This document shows, piece after piece, positions 38,066 through 49,287 of a stretch of 64,000 nucleotides of DNA (its first letter is position 1; every line of letters begins with the position of its first letter). Location of the stretch: NCBI GenBank assembly GCA_964023205.1, contig OZ026844.1, positions 15,141,126-15,205,125 of the forward strand. Reading direction: 5' to 3'. This DNA is from Lutraria lutraria (taxonomy: Eukaryota; Mollusca; Bivalvia; Venerida; Mactridae). The position numbers were made by a program, and so were the translations under genes. Under the pieces are notes generated by a model. It saw nothing but the letters and a program-made list of their open reading frames with translations. It was not told the origin of the DNA and did not search any database.

Positions 38066-38081
38066 TCGAAGTTTGACTGTA

Positions 38082-40179
38082 CATCAATAATGTTAATAAT
38101 ATCGTACATCAAAACAGGATGACACCTCATCGTTGATGTAGCTTAATTTTTCCAGGGACACTGAAAGCCTTAAGTATATACCCTGATTTTTCTTAGTAAA
38201 AAACATGTATAGCAATGCCCAGAATGGCAATATAAATCAATCAGATGTAATATGATGATCTCCTCTGTTGTACATCCTTATGAAAGGTAGGAGAATAAAC
38301 ATTTCCGACGGGAACCTTCCTGTGTTTAAAACAAGTTCAACTGACATCTTCAGTATTTTGTAATGGATAATGCGCATTAATTAAAGTGGTATTTGAAATT
38401 GGATTTGCAACGTCAAAATTATGATGATACAATTATTGTAAAGTGATGAATTTAACCAATCATTACCCCAGGCCTTCAGGTACTTGACACAAAATCAAAT
38501 TTTGACTGTATAGCCTACTTATATACCATACCTGTGCCCAGGTCTAACATTTATGCAATCAAGGCATAAAATAACGTTGTAGCGCAAATAACCATATTAT
38601 AGTACATAATTATATCCTTTATAAAGGTATACAATTTATGAAAGCATTGTATGAACAAACATGCTCAGACAAATAACTTAAGAACATGCATTTGTATGTA
38701 CTAGCACTTTTACGGATCAAACGAGTTCTTGTAAAACGGAGCGGCAGAATGTGATACAGTACAACCTCTCCAGGGCGACCCTCTCTTGAGTAACAACCTC
38801 TCCACAGTGGCCCTCTCTTGAGTAACAACCTCTCTTCAACAACAGCATGATTTTTCCCACTGCACAATTCAACTAATAATCTAACTTCTTCTCTAGAGCA
38901 ACAACCTCTCAACAACAACATAATTTTGCTACTCCCAAAGGGTGTTGCTATGAAGGGGTTGCACTGTAGTATTAAAATCATGTATTATAGTTCAGAACGC
39001 TTCTCCTACAAAAGGTCGTCAGTGAAGGGAAGAGTCTGACATTGTACCTTTTATACATAGATAATAAGATAAGATACAAGGTTTACCTTTGAATATAAAT
39101 CCTTACACCAAGGTCCGGTGCACACTCAATTCTTACAACTGTCACACACTTATATCAACTTGTTGTCTAACTATATGGGTATCGAATAGAACCATTCCTA
39201 CAAAAGTAACATTCGTATATTCCTCAATAGAAAAGTAATTTATCGACTTGAAATGTTTATATATTCATTGGACCGACAGCCTAGATGATTGGAAATTAAT
39301 CCTGGCACAAATATTGTTCGGTTTTCTATATGGCTCTGTTAAAAAGCATTGTACGGAATCGTGTTCGTGCTGTCATTGACTGTTAAAATCCTGAGGGTGA
39401 ACATGTTCTCATTTTTTCCACGTGCTTATTAATTATTGCTAAAGTCATCCAGAAACCAGGCATTGGTGTTGAATCAAGAATTTTAAAAAATACAGTGATA
39501 ATATTACATGTTAAATAACATTTGAATGTTAATGCTCGGTTACAATGTGACATGCACAAATAAAAAGACAAAACTGTGTGTAAACAAAATATATACATGT
39601 ATAAACCACTCGTAGATTTCCAGGATTTTTTAATTATTGTCTCGAGGAATCTCTTGTATCAACTCGTGTAAATCCCTTCAGTTTTCTTATTGAAAGACCA
39701 GTGATCGACCATTTGATCAATATCATTAGTGGCTACATAAGCCATGATGGAAATAGTGAAAACATGTTTCATGCTTAGATTTTAGTTATAATTTATTATA
39801 TCATTAATTAGTGAAAAGATCAAACGTTTTTATCGAACGGTTTACTGCTTTCGTCAGTTTGGTCTGATAAAATGTTTTTTCTTCTTCTTAAAACGAATCA
39901 ATGCCAATTTATTTATATGATTATTTGACCATATGAGAGACCACGAAAATGGTCACATTCAGGGTCACGTGATAAGAAATAATCATATTTAGGGTCACGT
40001 GATCACAAAATAGGGAAGGTAGACTGAAAATATTTTCTTCTCTATTTTTTCTAGTTATGCATTTGTGGGAATATCAGATATGATTGGTACTCAAATATTT
40101 CCCTACTATGGATACGGCGCCAAAATGTGGGCTGGTTGGTTATCCGCAAGCACTTTTTTTAGACCCGTTCATTGTAGGT
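38082..40179. other. Intergenic; no gene seen
   Basis: Contains a family A MITE (38757-38966). The open frame across that MITE is an artefact of the repeat. Around 39935-40005 a short doubled stretch with gggtcacgtgat occurs. Confidence 0.5.
38757..38966. mobile_element. MITE family A, copy 2 (complete, TA target duplication)
   Basis: CAGTACAACCTCTCC to GGGGTTGCACTG, with TA on both sides (38755-38756, 38967-38968). Slightly longer than the 6583 copy because the ctcttgagtaacaacctctc segment is doubled inside. Confidence 0.85.
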
Positions 40180-40735
40180 ACACATAGAAAGTTTCAGTGT
40201 TCGAAAAATCTGAACATTTCCATATATTTCAATACCACACGATGGCACTAACATTACATCGTAAACGCAAACACTTTGTTGGGCTCTAGGGTTGAAGTAA
40301 CACGTAGAAAGGGTCCGAAAAAAGAACGCATTCATGTATTTCACTACCGCACGATGGCACCAACACTACATCGTAACCGCCAACACTTTGTTGTGCTCTA
40401 GGGTTGAAGTAACACGTAGAAAGGGTCCGAAAAAAGAACGCATTCATGTATTTCACTACCACACGTTGGCATCAACACTACATCGCAACCGCCAACACTT
40501 TTTTGTGCTCTAAGGTTGAAGTAACGCGTAGAAAGGGTCCGAAAAAAGAACGCATTCATGTATTTCACGACCACACGATGGCACCAACACTACATCGTAA
40601 CCGCAAACACTTTGTTGGGCTCTAGGGTTGAAGTAACACGTAGAAAGGGTCCGAAAAAAGAACGCATTCATGTATTTCACTACCGCACGTTGGCACCAAC
40701 ACTACATCGTACTTCAACATTTTTCGTTGTTATCG
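40180..40735. repeat. 112-bp tandem repeat, about 5 units
   Basis: The word gttgaagtaac recurs at 40293, 40403, 40515 and 40627, a period of about 112 bp. Unit landmarks: cacgtagaaagggtccgaaa, then cgcattcatgtatttcac, then ggcaccaacactacatcg. The first unit is diverged and the last is cut off at acatcgtacttc. Confidence 0.92.
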
Positions 40736-42560
40736 TGAATAATTCAACAAGAGACGTTATTTTGTGGCGTACTCGTTTTGGACCGTTCTAAAACTACACA
40801 GATAAAATCTACCAGATATTCAAATTACGTGTTCCTGGTTCCAGTCCTCGAGTCATATAATCCATGCTGCGTTCATTTATCATATTAGTCTAATATCAAA
40901 ATACTATACCTCTCCGAATTGGATATAAATGTCATGGCAACTAAGCATTAATTATATGAATATGGTAATTTTATGTCCATGATAACATGATAACAAATAC
41001 TGTATTGCCGTAAACATTTTCTACAATCGAATTATTTTATTACAAATACTAGTAAATAACAATAATTGACAAACAAAATGAATGTACATTTTTTGTATAT
41101 GTATACATTTACAAAAAAATAAAAATGTGGATTTTTTATTATCTTTTCCACTGAAGCCAATATACGGTCTCATTAGGAAATCCTGTTCACCTCTTGTAAG
41201 GTTTAATTTCCAATCCTGGCTTCATTACAGTATATTTACAGTAATCAATTAGAAGTCAATCCATCAGAGACCTTAGTATCGATAATACAACATACGACAG
41301 GCCAATACTTGAGTAGTTTTTACGGGCAGAGGCGTTATCTAAATATACGCACTGTACATGCGTGCGTACACTTGCTAACAGATATGAAACATTATTTATG
41401 GCTAAGTATGGTATAAAATTGAATGCCTAAGGACGTTGAGACCTAGCTGAGATAGCTGTACATAAACTAGTATACTGAATAACGTGGTGGTAGGAGTGTA
41501 GTGTAGAACTTCACCGTGATAAAAAAGGGCAAATTCTCCTCGCCTCGTAGAATACCTTTGTCATTACATGTGTGTACATTCATTTGACTCAGATGGTCTT
41601 TTTCCACCAATTATTACATACAAATGTACATAACCTTTTTACTGACTTGGTATCTATTCACCTTCCTCATGCAAAACCCACACTGTTATTATTTAAGCGA
41701 TATTATGTCTATAAGACTTTTTTGAAATACTCGCTCAATACTACTAAAAACATTTCTATTATAATAACAGTAATGCCCATTTACCTTTTATTGATTAATA
41801 TCTACCATAGATACATTAATTTATGTACAACACAATTTGATTTTTGTAAGAGTTGTTGCCCTTGTTGAAGATAAGTAAAATGTTAATTTCTGAAGACATT
41901 GCACAGTACCTTACATTCTTCTTTATCAAATAAGATTGATATCGTGTTTTCGCTTCTTTCAAACTGGAATATTCATTAGAATGGATCTCCTTTTTTCTTT
42001 AATCTTTGAAAAAAGGCCATTGACTTTGACAATGCAAATTCAAAGGGCCAAAACGCAAAAGAAAAATCTCACAGTAAAAATGTTCTATCATAGAGACCTT
42101 TAAAAATTGCAAAGGCTCCCCGGCAAAATCTATCTGCTGCATTTTGAAATAATAATTTTAGACATTGTGGGGGTAAAACCTTAGTATCCCCTATGGATTA
42201 TACTCTGGATTTTGTTTCCTGAATATGGCTGATATTGTTTCTCGCATCAATTCACAGCACTTCAGAATCTCTACAACAAATAAACTAATCTATTCATGTA
42301 GTTTTGTTAACATGGAGAAATGCATCATAATGCATCAAGGTCTTTCTTATCACTATTATATGATGTCAGTTAGTCATTACGAGATATGTAAATTAATCCT
42401 GTGATAAATTGTGTGTCAATATCTGCGCTTCGTGTAGAGATTGAATCTGAAGCACTTTGTTTCGAGTTCTCAGATGGAATAACAAATCATAAATATTGGG
42501 AGTGTTTCCATGTAAATTAGTTCAATGTTGAATATTTGCTGAGAAGACAATCGTCAGCAC

Positions 42561-42616
42561 CATCGGAACTCCTCGTTGTTTGTCTCATTTACGGAAATGC
42601 CCGAGTTGTTACGATA
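42561..42616. repeat. Hairpin element, copy 3 (inverted, short loop)
   Basis: atcggaactcctcgt at the left and cccgagttgttacgat at the right form the arms, with tttacggaaatgcccgag matching the loop side of the 19963 element in the opposite orientation. About 20 bp of loop is missing compared with that copy. Confidence 0.6.
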
Positions 42617-42734
42617 GACGTCAGTATTTGTTGATTCAAGTTTTCTGTCCAGGGGAGGAATTCATTTTTTTTTTTTGCTCAACATTCCACGCATCAAGAG
42701 CTCAACAAGGTTGTAACCAGATACTATGTAAGTA

Positions 42735-42917
42735 CAGTACAATCTCTCCAGATCAGCCCTCTCTTGAGCAACAATCTTTCTTCATACAACAGCATGTTTT
42801 TTCCCACTGCATGATTGAACTATTAATTTAACCTCTCTAGAGCAACAACCTCTGAACAACAGCATAATTTTGAGGCTCCCAAAGGGTGTTACTTTGGAGA
42901 GGTTTCCATATATACTG
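42735..42917. mobile_element. MITE family A, copy 3 (TA target duplication)
   Basis: CAGTACAATCTCTCC start and GGAGAGGTTTCCATATATAC end before TA. The right terminus is degraded and slightly extended compared with the 6583 copy. Internal cagcatgttttttcccac matches the family. Confidence 0.8.
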
Positions 42918-43487
42918 TAGTACCATTTATTTACGCTGGACTCACTTTTTTCTGGTTATCCTAAATTGGCTTTTTTGTGTGTACGTAAATTTGTAGATTT
43001 TGATTGTTTGCCTTTTTTTGTTACATACACAGGGTCTTTCAAAATTTCTGTTTGAGTGATCCTGCATACTTAGGTGAAACTAAACCTACCTTTTACTGAC
43101 TCAGTGTATTTTAGAATGTAGGTTTGTAAGTAATCTGAATATTTTTCATTAAATCAATATTACGAAACATAAATATGAATAGTACATTAAGTCGTGTTGA
43201 AGGGTAAAATGTTTAATGCAAATTTATTCGCTGATCTGTAAGAATAATTTGTACAGCATGTTTATTGAACTGAAGTCACTTGAGTCATCTAAGAAAATAT
43301 CTATTCTAATGCATGAAACAACAATTCGTTCTTTGTACACTTTGTATGTATGATTTATTTTATTTCAGAGGGTTTAATGCTGTTTTTCAAAAAAAATTCA
43401 GTTTTATATGGCGATCAATTCTCCTTACAAGTTTTCCTGGACGGGATTCGAGTAAGTACTAACTTAACCTTGCACACAAGGAATCAG

Positions 43488-43628
43488 CAACCTCTCCGTA
43501 TGTGGAGGAATATCGACATAGTTATCAAATTTTCATGGAAGGGTACAACCTGTTGCTACCGGGAATCGATCCCGGATTGTAAGGTTACAAATCCAGGGCA
43601 CTAACCACAGGACCATGGCTGTGGCCCT
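43488..43628 (-). mobile_element. tRNA-derived SINE
   Basis: In reverse it reads GGGCCACAGCCATGGTCCTG, then TGGTTAGTGC (A-box-like), then GGGATCGATTCCCGG (B-box region), then a body with ttttcatggaagggtacaac in the plus sense. Same family as 30330-30475. Confidence 0.7.
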
Positions 43629-44086
43629 GTGTGAATGAGAACCAGTAACAGAGCCTGGACCTTAGAGAATAACATACTTCTGATCCACTTAAAGGGGCAT
43701 AACCTACAACTGACAAACATTCTGTGAAAGTGTAAAAATGTGTTAGATGTATATGTAAAACAATATATAATGGATAATTGCAAGAAGAACTTGGGTCATA
43801 AAATGACTAGTTTAGGTACTAGCCGCAAAAATCATAGCTATGAATAATAAATCACTTCCACCCAAAAATTGTACAACAAATTCCAAAGAGTTTCCGCTCT
43901 TTTATGGAAACTAATATTTTTTGTGATTTTTTTTAATTGGATGAATTTTTGGCTGAAACTTTCTTCGTTGGCTTTTTTCTTTACAAGCTTCTAATTTATC
44001 ATTATTTTGCCTTGATTCTAGATGCACCAAGTTGTAGGGTATGTCCCTTTAAAATATTTGTGTCAAGTACATCTGAAGTCACAAGA

Positions 44087-44262
44087 ATATATCAAAGTAC
44101 TGACAGTACTCATGGAAGCTGAACTTACAAAAACCAGCACTGCAAATGAAACAGAAACCAGTTTAACATTTGTAAGGTGTATGTAGAAAATGTTGTTCTG
44201 GTCTGCATCAAAATTCATACGCACCAAGTGAGTGATAGCAATGGAAAGCAGAACTATTGTTC
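44087..44262. repeat. Dispersed repeat, pair with 60395-60580
   Basis: Shares in order with 60395-60580: atcaaagtactga, ggaa-ctgaact, gcactgcaa, atgtagaaaa, gcatc-aaattcat and gagtga. About three-quarters of positions agree by eye. It lacks clear pol III boxes or inverted termini, so its class is unknown. Confidence 0.6.
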
Positions 44263-45320
44263 ATCTTCCAATAACAACAATCATAACAACAATATAAGAT
44301 GTATAATTTGTTATTTCTGCATAAATATATAATTATATATTATTACATGTCACAGCATAGAATGTGTAACTGAAGCATCAAAGCATTAAAATGAGTATTT
44401 ATAGTCCAATCAATGTTAATAAAAATATCAACAACAATAGATACATATACATGTATATGTTCTCTGCAACAAATAATGAAACTTAAGTTACAAAATTACA
44501 TCATAAAACAACAGTGACCATGATGGTCTAGCCCAACTCACACGAAAAATGGTTCACTTGTTCATAATAATCTAACATACATGATATATCTTTATAAATT
44601 CTGGAAAAAATGGTTTTGGAGATGAGAAACAAAGTTTATCTCAAAATGACAACCCCCATCTTTTTAACAATTTTTAAAATGGAATTGGTTAGTATTAGAA
44701 ATTCTGCAGCATAGTCGTCAAATTGACTATAATTGTAAATTATCCAATAGTTTATTTACTCTTAGATATTGAAAAGTTTGGTAATAATCAGATTTCAAAT
44801 AATCTATATGTTGAACAGTTCCATTCTCACAGTGGGTTTTAAGTTACTTTTGCAATGATTCACTCCCTGATATTTTCGGACGATTTAATTCAATTCCAAC
44901 TAATATTTCCATGGAAAGCATTCCGATGTCTTTAAAACTGACCATGGATATCGGGGAGTTACTTTGGACAAACTACCAGTATTATACAATTTAAAACACA
45001 CAGAAAATAAATGATTTTGTATCTATTAGCAAAATATTATACAGTTACTGACTAGTGAGCTATTAAATATGATGTGATATTCACCGGCAGAATGTCATAT
45101 TAACCGAGGGCGAAAGAACAAAATACGCAATGCTTCTATCTTTTGTGTGATGAATATTGACCTGGTTCTATTTTTGAATTGGAAATTCCAAAATATCCAT
45201 TAAATATCATAAGTTTCACCGTTGAATATAACATTTATGTTATATGATGAATCAGGCTTTAAGCCAATCAAAATGTGTTTATTTATAGATCATACAATAA
45301 TATCTATTCTTAACCTACTA

Positions 45321-45481
45321 CAATAAAACCCCGGAAAACCGGACTTCCTGAAATCCGGATTTTCCAGATAACCGGACGATTTTTCAAGTCCCTTTATTTT
45401 TGGAATTTATCAAAAGTTCTCTGAAAACCGACTTCTCAGAAAACCGTACTGGACAGGGTCCAGTTTTGATGGGTTTAACTG
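45321..45481. mobile_element. MITE family C (TA target duplication)
   Basis: Begins CAATAAAACCCCGGAAAACC and ends GATGGGTTTAACTG, flanked by TA (45319-45320, 45482-45483). Outer bases pair as CARTNAAACCC. The interior is rich in ccggatttccggaaaaccg-type words. One copy only in the window. Confidence 0.7.
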
Positions 45482-45937
45482 TATTTTTGAGAGACTACAT
45501 GATAAGTCATCTAGTATTTGCAGAAAAAGAATACAAGTAAATGAAGTAAGAAGCTAACTGATACAGAATGCTAGTCGTAATTAGTAATTGGGCTGAAATT
45601 AGTAATTTGAACATAGCAATAACATAAGTAACAAGTGTTTTTATATCTTATAATCACACAATAACATATTAACGAACAAAATTGTTTTTTCTAATAACAA
45701 GAAGATGATATATGATTTCTATACTGTATAATTCTATGGAATACTGGAATGAATGTTTGTGTAACAAGTGAGTTTCCAATAATACAACACTACCTGTGTA
45801 CTAAGTGATTGAAATAAACTTTCAAATGTGTAACACAGATGAGTAAATAAGTCATAAAACCATTGTCATGGAAACATGAAATAACAATAAACATAAAGTA
45901 ATATCTATATGATATCAATTAACATACAAAAAGTAAT

Positions 45938-46055
45938 ATCAGCCTTTATTCAGATGTCTGTTAGTTCTAAATAATTAATGACAGTTTTTAAAAGAATGAC
46001 CTTTATTCACAAGGCAGCCTTTATTCAGAGGTGGCCACTATCACAGACTTGGCTG
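45938..46055. mobile_element. MITE family B, copy 3 (5'-truncated)
   Basis: Keeps cctttattcagaggtggcca and the right end cacagacttggctg before tgta. The left terminus is not recognisable. Confidence 0.6.
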
Positions 46056-49000
46056 TGTATCATGAAATTGTCTTGATAAAAAATAAGACTTGTTTTAAGG
46101 TAACAAAATATCACATTAATTAATGGAACACATAAAGAAAGTGAAAATACTGTGCATAGGTTTTAATTTAATGCATAAAGATTTGGATGTAACTCTAATT
46201 TTATATAATTATATTTGTGTTAACATGTCTGTTACAAATCTTATGACCTAGGTTTGGACCCCATGTGGAAGGATGAATTCTATGCATATAAACACAGACA
46301 AAATATTTAAAGAATAAAAATGTGTAACACCAGCACCAAGGATGACATAAAGAAGGAAAATATTTGCTATTTCCTAGTGGCCCTTAAAGCCTAATATCAA
46401 ACTTGACCCTGATTTAATTCTGATAAACAACTGGCTTTATACAGAGAAGCTCAAACAGTTAGGACATAATTGTTAACAAGGTTACTGTAACTGTCTTACG
46501 TTACTGGTATAAGATCACCATGTTTCAAAGTTAACCAAGATTTGAAAGAGACACAATTTAATCATGCTGATAGTTGGACATCAGAAATTAGACCCATTAC
46601 CCCCATATGCTATTCCCTCCCTTTAGTCGATAAAAATTCTGTTTCAGGTGAATTCTGTTTTTCATAGAAGACATTTTTCATCAAAAAGATTGTAAAATTG
46701 ACCTGTATAATTAATTTATTTTATCTGAAACCCTAAAGGATAAAGCAATTGGTCATTTACTGTCGAGACAATGTGTATGCTGTTGTCTGGTTATTTTGAA
46801 CTCTTAGCCCTTGTGCTGCTATTTTTCCCTTTCCTAAGACCCGCCACCTTTCCCCTAAAGGTGAAAAAAAAAACACTGCAGAAACATCTACAAAATTGCG
46901 ATCTTAAGGATGGTAAGTCTTAAGTTGGATATCCTATCAGCAGATATCTGAGACATAGCTATCAAAATAACTCAACTAGAGCACATGAGTTCAGCTGAAT
47001 TACTACACAATGAACCATGGAAGTATTTCAATGTCAATAAGTTTGAGACAGAAAACAATACAAAAATACATAAAATGTCCAAAAACCTTCAAAAACGAAT
47101 AACAAAAACTTCCAAAAGATAAAGTGTTTGATAAAAAGAATACATCAATCATGGTCTGTTTACAATATGATGCATTTACAGTCATACATACATAATAGAC
47201 CACATGTGATTAAACTGACATTATATAATGTACAAAATATCCGGATTTTAATAAGAGTCATATATCTATCCAGCATTTAGTTATTTCTATTTTGACAACA
47301 TAAAAACATGAAAAAACAAGATATTTTGTACTGAAAAAATGCATCAACAATCTTTGTAAAACAGACATGATATTATTTAATTATGTTATACACGTTACCA
47401 ACTTTTTAAACATCCTTTATATAGAAACTCTGATAAAAAAACAAATGTTTAGTTACAGGAATGTATTACCAGTAAATAGTTAACACACCTCTCAAACAGA
47501 ACACATAGAGTAAGCAATAAATGTCTCAGAAAATATTAATCAATATTTACAACAATAATCAAATTGAGCAAACAACATCGTATAGGTAATAACATTGAGC
47601 TTTAAACAACAGAAACTAGAGCTTTGTCACGGATTTGACTAATACAAGAATGCAAATGTACACTACATGGCTAAGTTCAAGAGCACGTAACTCTCGAATG
47701 TGTGGATCACTGGGCATGAAAATTGTGTATTGCAAATCTACACTTCATGGTAATAACATACTTCAAGTTTCATAGCAAACGCTTAAAAGATGTGGAAGTT
47801 GTTCTCTCCACAAACAAAATGTATGCGGACGGACCGACCAACTGACCGACAGAGTGACTCTAATATACCCTCGCTCAAACTTCATTAGCTGAGTATAACA
47901 AGCAAAAATTTGATTTGTCTCATTAAAATCAAAACAAATACAAGTAACTACTAACAAGCAATTCAACTATAATACCAGGAGCTGGGGGACAAGTCCGACG
48001 AGCACTATATATTATTTACACTATACAGTTAATATACACAAGAATTACCCAATTACTTCAGTACAGAATAATGAAGGCATAAAATCTCAATGAACTATAA
48101 TAAAAAAAATATTAATAATTATTATATAATAATTATTTTTCCAACTAGGCCATCCCTAAAACATATTTTGTTCAGGTTACTCTACCTACCGGTACTCACA
48201 AGAACAACCCTACCCAACATTTTTTTATTGGTCTCTTTTTTTTTACAAAATATAAATAGCATTTTGACAGATATTTTGGGTTCAATATAAAAATTGAATT
48301 ACAAAAAAATCTTTCCAACCTACCTACCCGCTGAAAATTTTCTAGGTAGGGTTACCGCAAACAAGCATTTTTTAAGGATGGCCCTGTAACAATTATACAC
48401 TGAGCATACACAGGGTCACGTTACATAGAAGTTAAACATGCTAATTATGCCCATATTTGTTTCAAGGCCACATTGATTTCAATAACTTGCATTGTAATTA
48501 GAATGTATGTAAATAAAGCAGTGCACGGAAGAAAAAAACTGGCCTATTTGTTAACTGAAATAAATCAAAAACATTATGTCACTGTTTATAGAATTCACAA
48601 TTCAATGACCTAAAACAATATGTGATTGAGACATTGTTATAAATGAATGTAATTTAAGACCAGGCAGTTAAATCCTTAATTAGATTGTTAAATCCTTAAT
48701 CTAATATAAGGCTATTAAAATCAGGTATAGTAACAGAAAAATATTATAAAAACTAAAAAATCTTAAGTCCTAAATTAAACACTTAAATTTTTATACATTC
48801 TAGACATAAAAGTGAAGTCCATTACAAGTGTGACTACAATATGACAACTACAACCTTACTTTCATAGAAAAAAAAATAACAAATTAACTTTATAGCATTA
48901 TGATTATGATATGCATCATTGTTTAGTATAATTACTTCCCCTCCCTACCCCAAAGAAAAAAAAACTTCCATTATGACCCTCAATAAAGAGTTCATAACTA

Positions 49001-49287
49001 TTCTTTTGAAAGAAAAACTTTATACCCAATAATTGATTTTTCATGATTAATACCATAAACAAGTAAAGTATGTTATAACCCCTGAAATATCTAGTATGAT
49101 ACAGCTCTCTTCCGTTATTTTACAACACAAGGTGCTTTTAAAATTTAGAAAAATATCTGAGTGATAAAAACACTTGGGTCTCTGAATGAGGAAAAGTTTG
49201 AAACTTTCAGATCATGAATATATATACATACATGGCACATAATTAATATCAAAATAAAAATTTAATAAACAAAAATCACAGTATCTG

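Larger units (their letters stand above)
31902..38081. mobile_element. Possible Tigger/mariner-type element whose interior is the 27-bp array
   Basis: Left terminus TACAATAAAACCTC (31902-31915). The right terminus, read in reverse from 38081, is TACAGTCAAACTTC; they match at 11 of 14 positions. Both start with the TA typical of Tc1/mariner-pogo target sites. The inner edge of the right terminus (cgatactaacagc in reverse) runs directly into the last array unit. Between the ends lie a family A MITE remnant and the 6-kb array. No transposase is visible. The pairing of these two ends is inference. Confidence 0.4.
40736..49287. other. Intergenic with scattered repeats; 3' side of the SH2 gene
   Basis: No coding exon recognised. 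It holds hairpin, MITE, SINE and other dispersed repeats annotated separately. The end next to 49287 must contain the 3' UTR of the minus-strand SH2/WW gene; a ttttttattgg at 48223-48233 would read as AATAAA on the minus strand and is a weak candidate for its polyadenylation signal. Confidence 0.45.

Noticed and set aside
32084..38122. Many long open frames on both strands with 9-residue repeats
   Set aside because: They are a by-product of a 27-bp stop-free unit; all frames behave alike, and no start, splice or domain evidence singles one out.
38619..38981. 120-residue minus-strand open frame
   Set aside because: Covers the family A MITE and its flanks; no domain.
43350..43604. 84-residue open frame
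   Set aside because: Its C-terminal half is the SINE at 43488-43628; no gene-like start.
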